64,000 nt of DNA, from NCBI RefSeq assembly GCF_036417845.1, contig NC_089980.1:59766501-59830500 (forward strand). Reading direction: 5' to 3'. The position numbers and the translations under genes are program-made. Below are positions 1 through 14,300 of this stretch, in pieces. The notes beneath the pieces were generated by a model. The model worked only from the letters and a program-made list of their open reading frames with translations, did no database searches and was not told the DNA's origin. Source of the stretch: Apteryx mantelli (taxonomy: Eukaryota; Chordata; Aves; Apterygiformes; Apterygidae). Within the stretch, counting starts at the first letter, position 1. Each line of letters starts with the position of its first letter.

Positions 1-339
1 CCACCATGCTCAGAGGCGGCTGGAGAAGTGACCTTGGTCTTGCTGTGTATTTGCGTTTATGTTGTCCCCATGTACCCCACGTAACGCAGAGGTACCATAA
101 CATGTAGACTGGCCTAGCATGATGCTGATGAGAAGACGTGTTTGACTGAAGGCTGCACTGGCCACAACAGGCTTTAACCCAGTTGCCTGAGTATAGGCAC
201 CTAGTTCCATCTGAGATGCCCTAGGGCTGTCCTAGGTAGTTGCCTAGCCACATTATACTTTGCATCCTTCAGGATGTCATCCAGAGTGAAGCAGAGTGCC
301 TCTGTTGAGGTGACTGGATCAAATACACTGCTATGTGCA

Positions 340-530
340 CTTAAAAACATAGAAAAAATGTTGGTTGCAAGGGACCTCTGGAGGTTTCCAGTCCAATCTC
401 TGCTCCAGGAAGGACCAATTTCAAATCTAGATCAGGTTGCTCAGGGTCTTTTCTAGTTGAACTTGTCTGTCTAGACACACCAGTTCCGAATCTGCCCACT
501 GTCAAGGACATCTTTAATCAGAATTTCACA
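340..530 (-). mobile_element. CR1 LINE 3'-end fragment
   Basis: Read on the minus strand, this is the diverged CR1 tail. The plus strand shows GGTTGCAAGGGACCTCTGGA, the complement of the CR1 motif around TCCAGAGGTCCCTTCCAACC. It then runs through a degenerate TCTAGATCAGGTTGCTCAGGG block. It is old and truncated, with no coding capacity. Confidence 0.75.
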
Positions 531-1935
531 GGGAAATTTTAAGTCAAATCCCATATAAAATCAAATTGTATTGCATCCACAAAGTTATTATTGCTAACTG
601 AACGGGTAATCTCAAATAATGAAGAAATGACTGCATTCATTATGTGTGTATTCAATAAATCATTATAATGAGCTGTTTCATCTAAGGATTAGCAAATTGT
701 CAAAGGCGTTGACTGAACTTGTGCGTAAGACTTGCTATCAGCTGATCTGAACGGAACTTCCTTCGTGACAGAGGTTTTCTTTGCTACCTCATTCATTTCA
801 TGAACCTTTGCACCTCTGGCTTGCGCCTGGAGGTAAAAATGCCCAGATACCTTGTTCCTGTGTTGATTCCAGCAGAGCCAGAGCCAGGCACTGCTAGAAC
901 TCCAATACGATGCTGTGCATATTCATCTCCTGGGAGCTACAGGTAGCTGCCACTTGATCAGCAGTGACTGAAGGCAGGTGAAGGAAACTATTGGGAAGAA
1001 CAGTGAAGCAATGCAGTTGAACCACTGTAGGTCTTATGGAAATGTAATAGCCACCCAGAGTAAACAAGAACATCATTGTTTTTAAGGTTTCATCAGAACA
1101 GTCTGCACAAAGATTACTAGGGTACTCTTTCTTTTTTTCTTTTCTTCCTTTTTCTGACTTGAAAGGGGTAACATGACCTGCCAAGACTTTAAATGTTTGT
1201 TTCCAAGCCCTGGTGCTTTCTTGGCCTCTGAACCAGACCTTTTATCTTGATGCATACCTGCCCTTTATGAAAGATGTCAGAAAGAAGCAGTGTAATTTCC
1301 TAGCCAGTAATGAAAAATCATTTGGGGAGTTTGGGGGCCTTTTTACCAGCTTACCACAGATGCTGTATGGGATAGTCTGGTGTTACAGCTAAGCAGATCT
1401 AACAGCTATTGCCTATTATATAGTATAACAGCTATGCCAAGTCCTGCTCCTCTTCCCTTCCTGTCCTTGGTCTCCTGCTTGTGCTTGTCTGACACCAAAG
1501 TGAGCCAATTCAGAGAGTTTAAAAATACTCACTTTTCTTTTTTTTTTGTAGCGTTTCTTTGTTCTTGCTGCTAGTCTACTTCCCTCAATTGCTAACTGGG
1601 CCAGGACTGTGGTTTCACAATAATTTTGTATTCATGTAAATGTGTGCTGCTTGAAGTGAAGGTGTCGCCCCCTGCCCACCCCTGCTTGTGCTGTCACTGG
1701 AACTCATGCAGCCCATGTGGGGAGTCACATCCCAGTGCTGATCTGGAGAAAAGTCATATTCCCCCTGCTGCTTTCTTTTCTTCGGGTTAATTTTGAGCTG
1801 GTTTCCTGATATGGCTCACTGCATGGTTGTACAGGTACTAGCAGGAGGGGGTAGGATCTCCTTTTGCCAATAACTTCTACTTGAGAGATTGTGAAAGGGC
1901 TGCTTCAGTTATGCCCATGTTAATCTAGACCTTTT

Positions 1936-2002
1936 CCACTGAAATGAGAGCATTTATTCTGTATCTACTCTGATGTAAATGAGATCAGAATCCAGCCCAA
2001 TG
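1936..2002. repeat. Old dispersed repeat fragment (GATGTAAATGAGATCAGAA type)
   Basis: TGATGTAAATGAGATCAGAA followed by TCCAGCCCAATGG matches the right-hand arm of the same ancient repeat type as 10144-10205. Confidence 0.4.
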
Positions 2003-2280
2003 GAAAGAAAATATTGCATAAGAAAAGGTATGAAGGATGGAAAAACTGGAAGGTAGTCCTGTTCAGCAGTCTTTTTTCTTTCAATTAAATGGAGTTTGAT
2101 CTGAATAAGTTGTAAAACAGTCTTGCTCATTGTTAGTTACCTTTTTTTTAGGTGAAGAGGCATTTTAAGATGGCACATCAAGGGGCAAATACACCCTAAT
2201 GCGATAATTAGTGGGCTTTTAGTTGAATATCCCAGTTAGAAAACACATTGTTCTGACTTTTTTTCTTCTGCTGCTCACAG

Positions 2281-2382
2281 AGCTCAGCCAATGTGTCAGG
2301 ACCAGTGTGCTGCCAACCTCCACTTCATCATCCAAGTAAACACACGAAGTCCCAAAAAGAAACTGAGCAAATATTACCTAAG
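2281..2382 (+). CDS. Candidate exon with near-ideal splice sites
   Basis: A long pyrimidine tract ending CTGCTCACAG precedes 102 nt closed by CTAAG|GTAAGTG. Two frames are open. The one matching downstream phases (2 in, 2 out) contains HFIIQVNTRSPKKKLSKYYL. As far as splice signals go this is the best exon in the left third of the window. A non-coding RNA exon is the alternative. Confidence 0.5.
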
Positions 2383-5300
2383 GTAAGTGTGAAAATCCCA
2401 GCCCTTGCTGGGTCCTTTCAGCTGACATTCTCTGTAAAATTACCAAGCTGAATGTATGGAATAAAGGCCACATTTGTCTGTGGTGTTTATAGTGGCCTTA
2501 CTGGAGTCACACTTGGTACCCATTTTGATGCAGTTACTCATAAGTCAGTGGGTGGTTTGTTTTGGCTTCAAAGTGCTCAGCTGATTTTTCTGCAGTGAAA
2601 AGTTATCTGAACTAAAAGGGAAAATGTTGATAAGTTGTGGATCCCCACCTGTTAAAGTGGCAGTTCTGACTATCTTAAAAAAAAAAAAAAAGTCCTAATT
2701 TTAATACCTCTCTCATTTGTCTTTTCTAAATTAAAAAATCTTACTAAAAGTCATTCAAAGCCCAATTTCTGGTTTAATCATACTTCATTCATACGTGCAT
2801 AAGATGTAAGAGGGGAAGTCCAGGCCTATACAACATGAGACTAATGTATCACTTGAGTTGTGAAGATCTTGCCCGTGCTCTGCACATAAGGAGGACTTTC
2901 AGCCAGTGACAATGCTGCTCCCCCTCCTCCAGGCATTCCAGTGAAATTCCCCTTTCTAATGCTTCCCAGTGAAATATAGATATGTATCAGTATTTCTAAA
3001 TGCAAAGCATATATTGGTTTGAAAATGTGGCTGTCCTCCTTTTTCTTTGCTGCTGAGGATGAAACAGTACATTTTTTGTTTTTCTCTCCAGTAAGTAGAT
3101 GTCGAAAGGACTTTTTCTGAATATCATCTCTTTGTTCCACTGGGCCCTTGTTCAGGCCTGCATTTTGCCCCACCTTGATTATTATAATGAACTTTAGCCC
3201 CTGCAAGGACAGATACATCCATTCTTTGGAGCATAAGAGCTAAAATCATCTCTTGGCCTGTTGATTTAGTTGTGTCACTCCCATGGGAGGATCTCTCACT
3301 GGATCCCCATCTTTTCTCACCTCCAAAGCTTCTTAAAGCTTTTCTTCTCCATTGCTATATTTTAAATTGCCTTGCTCTTGTAATGTCCTCAGCTACTTTT
3401 CCTCTCCTCCACTGTGGCCTCTATGTTGCTGCCTAAGCATTCCACAGGTTTCCTGAGCTCATCCAGAGAGCCCACACCAGTCATCCTAATAGTCCACCCG
3501 TGCTGCTCTGGTCAGAGGGAGTCTCGAAGGCAAGTGTTAAAGTATTGTTGCCTTTCACTGACTTTCCTCTGAGTGTCCATCTTTTGGCCAACCTCAGAGA
3601 GTGACAGCTCATTCTGGAATATTAAAAACAATTATTACTCTGTAGGAACTACTGAAAACAAATCATATATGCTACTCTCAGAAAAAGGTGGCTAACTTCA
3701 GTCAGGAGCAGAAAAGAAAAGAGAGTCTTAATATTTTAAATTTCAGTGCTAACTGAGAGTAAGTGATGAAGTCTTCCAACAGGCCTTCTAATTCTTCACT
3801 AAAAATGTTTTAGGGAATAGACTACTTCTCCCCTTCCCCACTGTAATCTTATTCCAGCACCTAAAAAATCACATGTGCTTCAGAAATTGTATCTGTACTC
3901 CATGTAGCACCAGAGAAGAAATATGTGAGGGCTTTGGGGCAGCACTGAAGTGTGCCAGCTTGGAACAATTGTCAGTATTGGGGCTTCAGAATTAAGGACC
4001 AGATTGTGCTGTTGGGTTTTTGTAATTTACTTTGTTTCCCTCCTATCACTTCATGTTATTTCCCTATACCATACCCGAAGGATCTTTATGTTCCACCACA
4101 TCATAGTAGAAAATGCCTCAGAAAAACTTACTTACCCTTGCATTAGAGAAACAAAAGTCTATTTTTTTAGCCAAGAGGAAAATGAACAGCATTAATTATT
4201 GTTTTAAAACACAACTCAAAACTTGGAGGCTCAAATGTGGTCATGTGGTTTGTCTGAGGTATAGAGACTGCAGTGGTTGACAACAGCAATAGGAACCTCA
4301 GCTGGTTAATTTGTTTTTTACTAATGTGGAGCTGTACTATTTGCCTTTCAAGATTCTTAGATGTAACATTTTTCAAACATTTTTCAAACATTGGTTCATT
4401 GAGCCTCTGAGCTTCCAGTTGGCTGGATATCCCCTGAAATGTGGTCATATCTGGTGTTGTATTTATACCAACTACATATTGAAACACACTCTATAGATTG
4501 GGACATTATTTGAAATAACAAGGTGAATTTAGGCAAGATGATGAAATTGTCTGAACTGGGCCATGGGAACATAGCTAAAAATCTACTCTTTGGAATAGTA
4601 TTGGGGGTATTGTAGCACAAAGTAGACCCTGTTTTTCACAGATTTTCTTCATTCATCTTTCAGGACAGTCGCACTTTTTCTCATTGTGCCTGGGAGTCCT
4701 TGTTCTCTTTGATTGCAATTTCATGGCCTTGCAGTTTCACTTCTCACTCCAGCCATTTCCTCAGAATTCCTCCCACACATTTCTCTGCGTTAGCCAGATC
4801 AGGCAAGATTTAGCCATTCTCAGATTAGCATGGATTTATGGAGTTTTAATGTTCTCCAGCATTTCTTCAATTAGAATTGACTGAAAAAAAGGGAAATGAA
4901 GAAGTGGGAAGCATTTGTAATCTGTTTGAACCCCACTGGTTTTCACAACGTGTTTTATTGCTTTTAAATTTCATATACTTTAAGAATTTTGATAGTTTTG
5001 AAATTGTTAAGAGTTGTAAAACAATATTTCAAATTAAAAATAAAAGCGCATAGACTTGGCTGTAGGCATATACTTGTTACAGTTATTATAAGCTGGTCAA
5101 TCAGAATTCAAGAAAAAAATCAAGGAACTAATATTTTTAATTGAAAATGTGTGCAAACGAATCTGGGAAAATCAATGTGTACTACAAACTTTTTATTCTC
5201 TAAGATAGCAGGGGTATGAGAAGCAGGATAGCCCTGCTAGCCTGGTGCTCCAGCCAGGTTCAAATAGCCTGGTGAGACTGAACTTGCATTGCACTCTGCT

Positions 5301-8300
5301 GTGTCTCATACAGCCTTAGGGTTAAAACCTTTGATAGCCAGCCCATTTGAAACTAAGAAGGACCGTGTCATAATAACATAATTGATTAAATGTTGGACAA
5401 ACGTGAATGAACTGGCAGAAGTCAGAGTTTGATATCACAGAGGTACTTACTTAAATCAAAACATACTCCACAAGTACCCTGATACAGAGCAGAAAGGGCA
5501 ACAGTGGTCCGCAAAAATTATTCGGCAAGCACCCAACATAGCTAACCACTATGTGGAAGGCATATGCATTTTAAGCAGCCTATAGAATTGAATAAGGCAG
5601 GGGGTGCCCTGCTGTGGTACATGTCACTGGTGGTGTACAAGTCATCTCAGAGTGGCATGTGGCCGGGAGTTGCAGTTGCTGCTGCCCCTAGGCGGGAGGA
5701 GGAAGGCAGAGCTGGGGATGGCAGAGCGAGTTTAAAAGAGCAGCTCCAGTGAGATGCTCAGCAGCTGAACCAGGCAGCATCCTTAAATGCCTGCGGAGGA
5801 TGGGTGAGCACACCTGGAGGTGACACAGTGAGATGCTTACTCCTTGAGGCTTGTAGTCAGCTTTTCCCAGACTGTGATCTGAGGCATTTCAAAGGGGACT
5901 GTGGTGCAGCAACAAACAAGATGTTGCTTGTGGCTCTCACTGTTGCTTCCAGTACCCAGAAAAAAGAGTTTTGGAATCTCAAAATAAAGAAACCTACAGA
6001 TTTCCAGAGAAAAGCAGAACCTGAAAATTAATCTGAGGTAAATGTATTGCCTCAATTATTTTAATATTTGAGCACCTCATAATCCTGATCATTGTATGTT
6101 TGTTTCATTGCAGCCCCTCATTGTGAGGTGGGGATTGTACTGCCGCCCCCACCAAAGAGGGGTTCTGGTGCAAAAAGACTCTGTAACATGCTGAGGACCA
6201 TTGATGAGATGTGTGGCAGAGCATATAATTTACTGTAGCATTCTGTAGCACCCACCCACCAAGTACAATCTCCCTCTGCTTTTCAGTTTCTAACCTGCAT
6301 TTTTTATTTTGCTATTCAATCACTAAGCCTGGCTCATGGCACTCCAGAGTTGCAAGATCAAAACTTCTTTCTTGGAAAGCTGATGACAGAGTAGTTTTCA
6401 TGAATCATATACCATATGTTTGGGAAGACATTTTTGGATATCACAGACATGACGAGAAAGGCCAGTTCATGTAATCAGGTGGCTTGTGAGTACACACAAA
6501 GCATACTGAGATTTTGCTTTGTTTGGTTTGCTTTTTGGGTACAAACTCATCTTTGTGGAGTCTTGGGATGAGCAGTGTGTGTTATATTTATGTGCTGAAG
6601 GTACTGGCACAGTTTCCACAACTGTTACTGGAAGAGAGGAAAGACAGCATCTTATGTGTACAAAGTTCCCTTGAATGTCTCTTGTCAGAACTGAATTTAG
6701 GAGCAGCATGAAACACATGCACTTCATTCCCTAAAGCCTCTTGGAAAGTGCACCGGATGCAGATCCTCATTCCAGCAAAGCCTTGCCATGACAATTCTAA
6801 ATAAATTTTAACTGCAGGCATGGAGGAAACCAAGCTGCATTCTTCAATGTTGCAGACTACAAGCTCTATTCTCATCCAGACTGACCTTTTTTAAAGAATT
6901 TCCTGCTATTTTATAACTCTAGCTGCTACTCAGTAGCACAAGGAAATGTTAGTGTGATAGCAGCGGCAGGATGCTCCTGGTTCTGGCTCATCTATGGCTG
7001 GCACTCTTTTTCTTCAGGTTTGTGATTACTCCCAATCCTGGTTTAAGTTTCTGGGAACTGCTGTATCAGGAATGGTTGTTTGGAGGAAATATAATATTAG
7101 GAAAAAAATATATATTTGCACTATGGTTACCTGAAATTTATCTATTGCTACTTGCCAGAGGGGGCATATGCATCCTGTAGGTCCAGACAGATATGAAGGT
7201 CCAGAACTAGGCTTGCATCTTTGAGCTTTGGGCAGTTCCCAGCGACACTAACTATACCTTTAGGAGCTGTAGAATTAAAAATTGTAGCTCTCTTTCTTAC
7301 AGATCAGCAATCTTACAGATTGCTAAACTTTTGAAGTAAATAGATGATGTAGAGATGAGCAGCAGAGATGACATAGTCTCCACTTGTCTGCTTGAGTAGC
7401 TCCTGTTAAAGTTTCTGTCCTCTCACAATATGTTGCTCACTACTGCTTCCTTCAGCACTTATCTCCTCACCCATCATTAGCACCAAAATACTGCCCAGCT
7501 TTAAAATGCTAATACAAAGGGCCTGAGTTAAAAAAGAGATGCATAAAGATTAGGGTGCTAGGGGACATAGGACTTAAAGGCTGCAGAGTGCTGAATGTCC
7601 CATACCCAGCTATGGGCCTGGGAATGGAGTTTAAGCCCAACTGCAACTGTTCATTCAGGCTCTAACCTCAATAGGAGGTTGGGGCACTAAATATTTTGTT
7701 AAAACTGGGCCATGCTTCAGTGTTTGGGCGATCTGCAAGTTTAAGTCCCATTGATTCTGAATGGCACAGAATACCCTATGTGACCTGTGTGCTCTCAAAA
7801 GTGTTGCCCATAGGCAATTAATTTCAGGCACCTATTTTGGAAAATCTCAAGCTGGAGTTGTTTAAAGTTGTTCTTGGTGAGCATGCAGATCTGCTGGGTG
7901 CAGCTCAGGCAATAGCCTGAGCAATGTTTAAAATAAGACTTTTAAGTGACTTTTATAAACTAAGAGTTTTAGATAGTTATTAAATTGTTTAGTTATTTCA
8001 AGAAGAAGAGCAAATTGTTGTGCTTTGTCCTGTTTGTTTTTTTTTCAGCAGTCAGTCCCCTCTGCCTTCATTGCCCAAATATAAATAGGTGCAGGAATTC
8101 CAGATTAAAGTTTGTGACATCATAAGCCAACTCCAAATGATATGACTTTTGTTTTCCACTCTTAAGTTCACATAATTGGAACTGGTTCCCTATCACTGAA
8201 TAAAATCATTGAATGATTTAAGGGGAGGTTAAATGAAAACTAAGAGTTTTCATATTGGTGTGATGCAACTCTTGTGTCCAATTAAAGCCTCAAAGCATTT

Positions 8301-11300
8301 TTTAAAAGCTGTGTAAAAGGTGAATCATTTCTGTAAACAGCCCTTAAAGTGAAAACCCAACACCTTTGCTGTGGGAGAAGTAGTACGGCCTCGAATACCT
8401 TTGCAAACAAAGAGTCACTTGCCTTCTGCGAGCTGCTCTCTTTCTTCAGCAGCTCAGCATGGGGTGCCAGAAAAATCATTAACGGGCCCATCTTGCACTT
8501 CCCTCTTTTCCACACCTGCGTATCACGATCCCTGCTGTAACTTTATGGACCATGAGGAGGCAGGTTTGACGCCATGAAACACAGGCTCAGCCAACAGCTG
8601 CAGGATGGGCAGAAAGCCAGACAGTAAAATGTAAAGAGGAGGAAGGAGAGGGATCACCTTTGAAGTCTACAAAAAGGCATGACTTTGACCACTTCCTTTT
8701 TTAATTAGCTGTCTCAGGTACATTGAGCTATTGGCCACCAGTTTGAATGTAAGTGGGGGGGAGTTTGGAAATGCTGAAGGTAATACTGTAAGCAAAATGT
8801 ATGGTTTCATCACTATATAGCTATTCTTTTTTCTTTTTTTAACTTTTTTTTTGGTTGTTTAACATATGATCATGAATGTCAGGGGAAACAGTTTATTCCA
8901 TTTGGGAAACCCTGAACTAAAGTTAACTCTGTCTTTCAAGTGTGAAAAAACACATTAATGCAGTGTTAAAAGTTACGATTTTGGTCACACACTAGCCAGG
9001 AAACTCATAGTTACGATTCCCATAGCAACCATAACACAGCTCCTTGGTGCATAGGTAGATTTTTTTTGAATTAATTTATATAGTGTTAACTTTTGGTCAA
9101 TATCTTACCTTGAGGAAGTTGATTTTCTTTACTGTAGCTGAAAGACTAATATCTGAAGGATTATGTAGAACAATGCAGTCGCTATGGGGCCAAGCTTTCA
9201 TGTGCCTTCAAAAGGCCAAAAGTTAATTTTGGACTAGTATGTTCTGTGCACTTTCTATTCACATTAAAGTGTGTTTAGGGAAACGGATAAAGAGAAAATA
9301 GAAACAGTAGTTGTTCATGCATGTAGGAACCACACTCATTTAATTTACAAGCTTGTAAATCAAGAGTAAGTACATTGATGCTAAAAGTCTATGTTAGGGT
9401 CAGATCCTTAAACATAGGAGTGCTTTTTCTAAGATATACTTTTTGACTAAAAAGAGTTGCACTTAAACACGCTTTAAGCATAAGGAAATCTATTTGTGCC
9501 CATAGAGGGAAATAAAACAAGTGTTTCTTGTAAGGCAGATTCAAATTATTTGCATATTCTTGCCTATGCAGCTATAGTGATATCTCATGGGAGGTGTTAA
9601 GAGACCTACAAATTCAAAATATCTTATATTTGTGCTGCAAATTTGGCAAAGGTATCCTACTTCATATGTAGTCAGTACTCCAAATGGAAGACTGAAATTG
9701 AAAAGAAAAAAGGAAAACAAAATATATTTTGAAGTGCTGCAGATCCTCTCAGAAAGCAGATGCAAAATATGTTGTAACTGATAATTTTAATAATAAATAT
9801 AGCACTTTAATAATTCAGAATATCTGAATGAGCTGTCTGCCAGGTTGAGAAATTGTATGAGACGATTAAAAGACCATACATTTAACTGATTACATTCAGT
9901 ATTGCTCAAGCTTGGGAAAATTTATTTGGGAATTTATTAGAGCTGCAAAAATACTATCAGATAAAAAAAAAAAAAAGCAACAAAATGACCTACTGTCCTG
10001 CTGTGCAGTCAGGAGTGATCTCATAGTAAAGTCCAAGGGTGCAGTATCAATGACGAAAAACTTCCTTGTGATTTGTAACTGCAGTAGGCCTCAGGCTGTC
10101 CTTTACTTAAAAAAAAAAAAAAAGCAAAAGTCACATTGGATATTGGTATAAATCCACTGAAGCCAATAGAAATGTTTCATCTTTATACAGGAGCTGAGTC
10201 TGGTCCAGTTGGTTTTAAAAACTTCAAAAAAGGGCAAAAGGATGCACAAAAGCATGTGTGTTGTACACAGGTAGTTTGAATAACATTAATTTAAAAAATA
10301 TTTCCCAGTCTCTTTTCTTTTCATGTTTTTCAGATGATGTTTTTTAAAAATAAATTTAAAAAGAATGCTTTAACTCATATTTATAAACTATGAAATACAT
10401 AATTTTGTACATCATAGGTAAAGAAAATTATGAATGTAAATTAGTTTATTAATTGCTTTATTTCTCCAGAGTCCTTTAATAGAGAATAATATATCTGCTT
10501 GTCATTCTTTAGTGTTTGTTTTTCTGTCTCTAGGCATATGCATTAACAGAAAAGCATACATGAGAGCATGCAGACAAACAGTTCTCTAGAGGTAATATGT
10601 CTCACAATATAGGAGTGTTGATTTTATTTTTTTAAGATCAGGCAGTGTTTTAAGAAGTCATTTATATAGATTAATGGCCTTAGAAATGTATCTAGTGTTT
10701 ATGGGTTGTTGCTCTCTTTGCTTAGTAAGCATCAGGCAAAAATTGCATCCTGATATAATATTATAATAAAATATTATGCACTCATAACAACTTTTTGTAG
10801 AGGATGATAGATTATGGGTGAATTGGTAGCTTAGCTCACAAGTTTTTTGTTTTATTTTTATGAAAACATTGGCAAAACCTGCGCATTTCAGGGGAGGGAT
10901 GAGGATCTCAGGAAATATTAACTGCAAAATTTCTAGGCTTACTGAAATAACCTGAAAAGATAATCTAATCCATCATCTGTCCAATGCAGCCTCAGATACA
11001 CCTATTTATTCCTGACAGATACTTGTCTAAGTTTTTCTCATGGACCTCTTGGAGACCTGCTGTCCTTGTCAAACTAGTCTAGATCTCCCCTCTTCTTAAT
11101 ATTAAAAAGTTTTTCTTAACATGGAACTTTAACTTTCTTCCTGCAATTTAAGACCATTCCTTTTTGCATTTTCCACCGTGGAATAACTAATAAATAGATA
11201 AACTATAATCTGCTTCTCGCAGGTTTGCTGTATCAGAAGGTACCATGTTCCCTTCAGTCTTTTCTTCTTAAGCTAAAACACCATTTTGATTAACTGCACT

Positions 11301-14300
11301 TTCTAGACCTCTGTTCATTGTTCTCTTCGATTTTTCTGTATCCCTTTTGACGTGCCTCCTCCACAGCTGGACACAGTATCCCCTCGAAACTATAATGCAG
11401 CATATAATGGAATGATTACGTTTTGTGATTTCCAGGCTGGGCTTAGGTTTATAGTTCCTGTTGCAGCATTTGGGTTAGCTAAGCTTGCAGTCCCCTGTAG
11501 CCCCTCATCTTTCCTTTCTCTAGAGCTCTAGCCAGCTCTTTTGTATCCTATCTTCGTGCAGTGGATTATTCTTGCTTGTGTGCACTGTCTTGCATTTGTC
11601 TGTGCTGGATAGGCTGCCACTTGCTCAGAGCACACCTTCCATTTGTCAAGATCACTTTGTGAGTTCTAAGCCCAGTTTCCATCTGTCCCCACTTGGTATC
11701 ATCTGCAGATTTAATAAATGCATCCACTATTCTGTCATCCAGGTCACTGGCTGATGTATCTAGGCCTCTAAGATTAATTTTGGGGGAATATAAAGTAATA
11801 TATTTTGTTGAAAGGACTAATGCTATGTTCAGTGGTTCTAATAGTGGCCCTCAGAATACTAAATCAGGAGCTATGTTGGTGAAGTGTATGGATGTACAGG
11901 GACTTGAGGCTTAGAAAAAAGATGGAATTGCAAAGTAATAACAGGATAAAAAGCAACAAGATCTATCTTTCTGTGGAATTAGAGCCCCACTTCCTAATAA
12001 TGTGGTAGTGACTGAACTGAACATTGACCTGGAGATAAGAGAAATAATTATTCTGTTGAGGCCAGGCTCACTTTTTCCATGCATCTTAGATCCAAGTGGT
12101 TTGTGAATGTCACCAGAGTACAAGCCCCTACTCCCATTGTTCGTATTTTCACTGTGGATTAGAGATTGGGTAATGAGTGTGTTCCCCTCAGCAGCTGACT
12201 GCCTTTTCTTGTACTGATGTAAAGGAGAATCTCCTTAAGCTACTCTCAAGAGAACAATAATTAAATTTGTGATTCACTTTCTTCTCTCAGGAGAGTAGGA
12301 TAGAGTTCTGTGATGTCTGGATCAGGGATATTACTTTTCATAAGGGGCTTCACAGATACATTTATTATTTTTTTGCTACCTTGCAGCCCTAGTAACTTGG
12401 AATCACTATGTCCCACAAGTTAAAAGGAGCAGGTTGTATTTGATTGGAAAACTGTTCAGGCATTCTAGCAAATAGTGGAGATATGAAAAAATAGGTGGCA
12501 TTTTCCTTCACATCAGCTTGGAACAAGTGCTGTAGCAAACTGTAAGCCGCCATACCGTTTCACAGTGTGATGCTTTGAATGAGCCTTAACACAGACATTT
12601 CTTCCCTTTTAAATTTAAACTGTTGCCAAATTCTTTCTCAAGGCAAGAACTGCAAGGTCTCATTGGACCACAGTGGAGCATTGCACACTGAAACATAATA
12701 GGCAGCCTGCAATCCATATTTATCCTGTTGGGCTCACTATTTGCTATTTCTGTTTTATGCTAAACCTGAATGTTGGATTTTGTACCTCAGTTGCAGTTTT
12801 CTAGGCTCTCTGAATTGCAGAAAAGACCCGAAGAGTTGCTCCAAACTCAGGAGGAGGTGAGTTCTCCTAGTAAATCTTCATGATATTCCTTTTTTGCCCA
12901 TAGTTTCTCCTTATTCCCTCAAACAAAACAAAACAAAACAAAAAAACCACTAGCGCCAGCAAATACAGCAAACAAGGTTTATTTGAGCTCTTGTAATTTT
13001 ATCTGTCTGGGAGAACAACCAAGGTGTCAAAGTATCAAAGTGAAATTCAGAAAAGTCAAGAGCAAGTAGAGACTTGAAGGGGTAAAAGGGAAATAGAAAA
13101 AACTGCTGGTCTTTATCATGGTAATAGTAATGAAGCCAAGCTGAAAAAGCGCAGACAATGGGCTGAGTTACTGTACTATAAACTGCTTCCTGCCGCTAGG
13201 TTTCACAAATCGACTTTACTAAGCTGATTAGGGAACTACAGAGCCACTCCTGTTGCTTCCGAGTCTCGGGGGAGCTTGCCAAGCTTTGGGATTTCTACCA
13301 TTCAGGGCTTTTCTGGTTCTTACTCCTGAGAAATGAAAGTGAAGAAAGGACTAAAGAAGTGAACTGTTTTCTGTGGTTTACTGTTTAGAAATGGGGAATG
13401 CTTGGGCTGGGCAAAACAACATTTCTTCTGCTGGAGAGCCTTGCAATCTCCCTGCAGGGGGCTGAGCAGCCTCCCAGGCAGGCTGCCTGCTGTGCCAGCT
13501 GGGCCCCGCAGTGCTGCTCATTCCCTGGCAGTTGGGTGTAGGAGGTAGTGGTTGGATTCCCTTGCTGGCCCTCTCTTCTCAAATCCACAAGCTGGTTTTG
13601 CGTTTGGCAGCACACTGGAGAGGGACATGAGCTCTGTTCCAGAAGTGGTTCACAGCCTGGGCTCCAGAAACTCCAACGATTCCCCTTCTGCTAAGCTGCC
13701 TTGCAGCCTCTGTGCATGCATATCCCTTCAGGGGATCTAGCCCCTCAGGGATGCAATCAGGCTTCTAATCAATTAGGCAAATTGACTGCAGGGTTAAGCT
13801 ATTTCCTATTCATGGCAACAAACCTGGGTTACATTAACTGCATATTTCCCAGGAGCCTGGATCCCCCCACCTTGTTTTTTCAGATGGGACAAAAGGACAA
13901 AACTGTGAAGAAGGAGAGGAGATTCTAGTAATAATGGATATGCTCTGATACTGCAAAATCAAAATAACTTAGCAAAGTGTGAGAAGGTTTTGGTGACCCT
14001 TTTAAAAAACATAACAGTTTGGATTCAAAAGTAAAGAGACAGATTTACTGGTAGGCAGATATGGGAGCATCTACTCTTTCAATCCCAGTCTTCCAAAGAC
14101 ACGGTGTACATAGGCAGCCCTATCAGAGTCCATACAATTACTCAGAGAACTAGTGCTGTAGGTATTTAAATCTACAGGTGCTAAAAATAGTTATGATATG
14201 CTGCTTACAGAATACAACTTAAAAAGTCCTGAGGACAGAAGTTCCAGGTGAAAATTAAGCTGCACTTTCCCACTCTGATGTTCTTCATAGCAGAAATTTG

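Noticed and set aside
5210-5300. Possible tRNA-derived SINE/MIR piece with a B-box-like GGTTCAAATAGC
   Set aside because: The single B-box match is weak, no A box is at the right spacing, and no core region could be confirmed.
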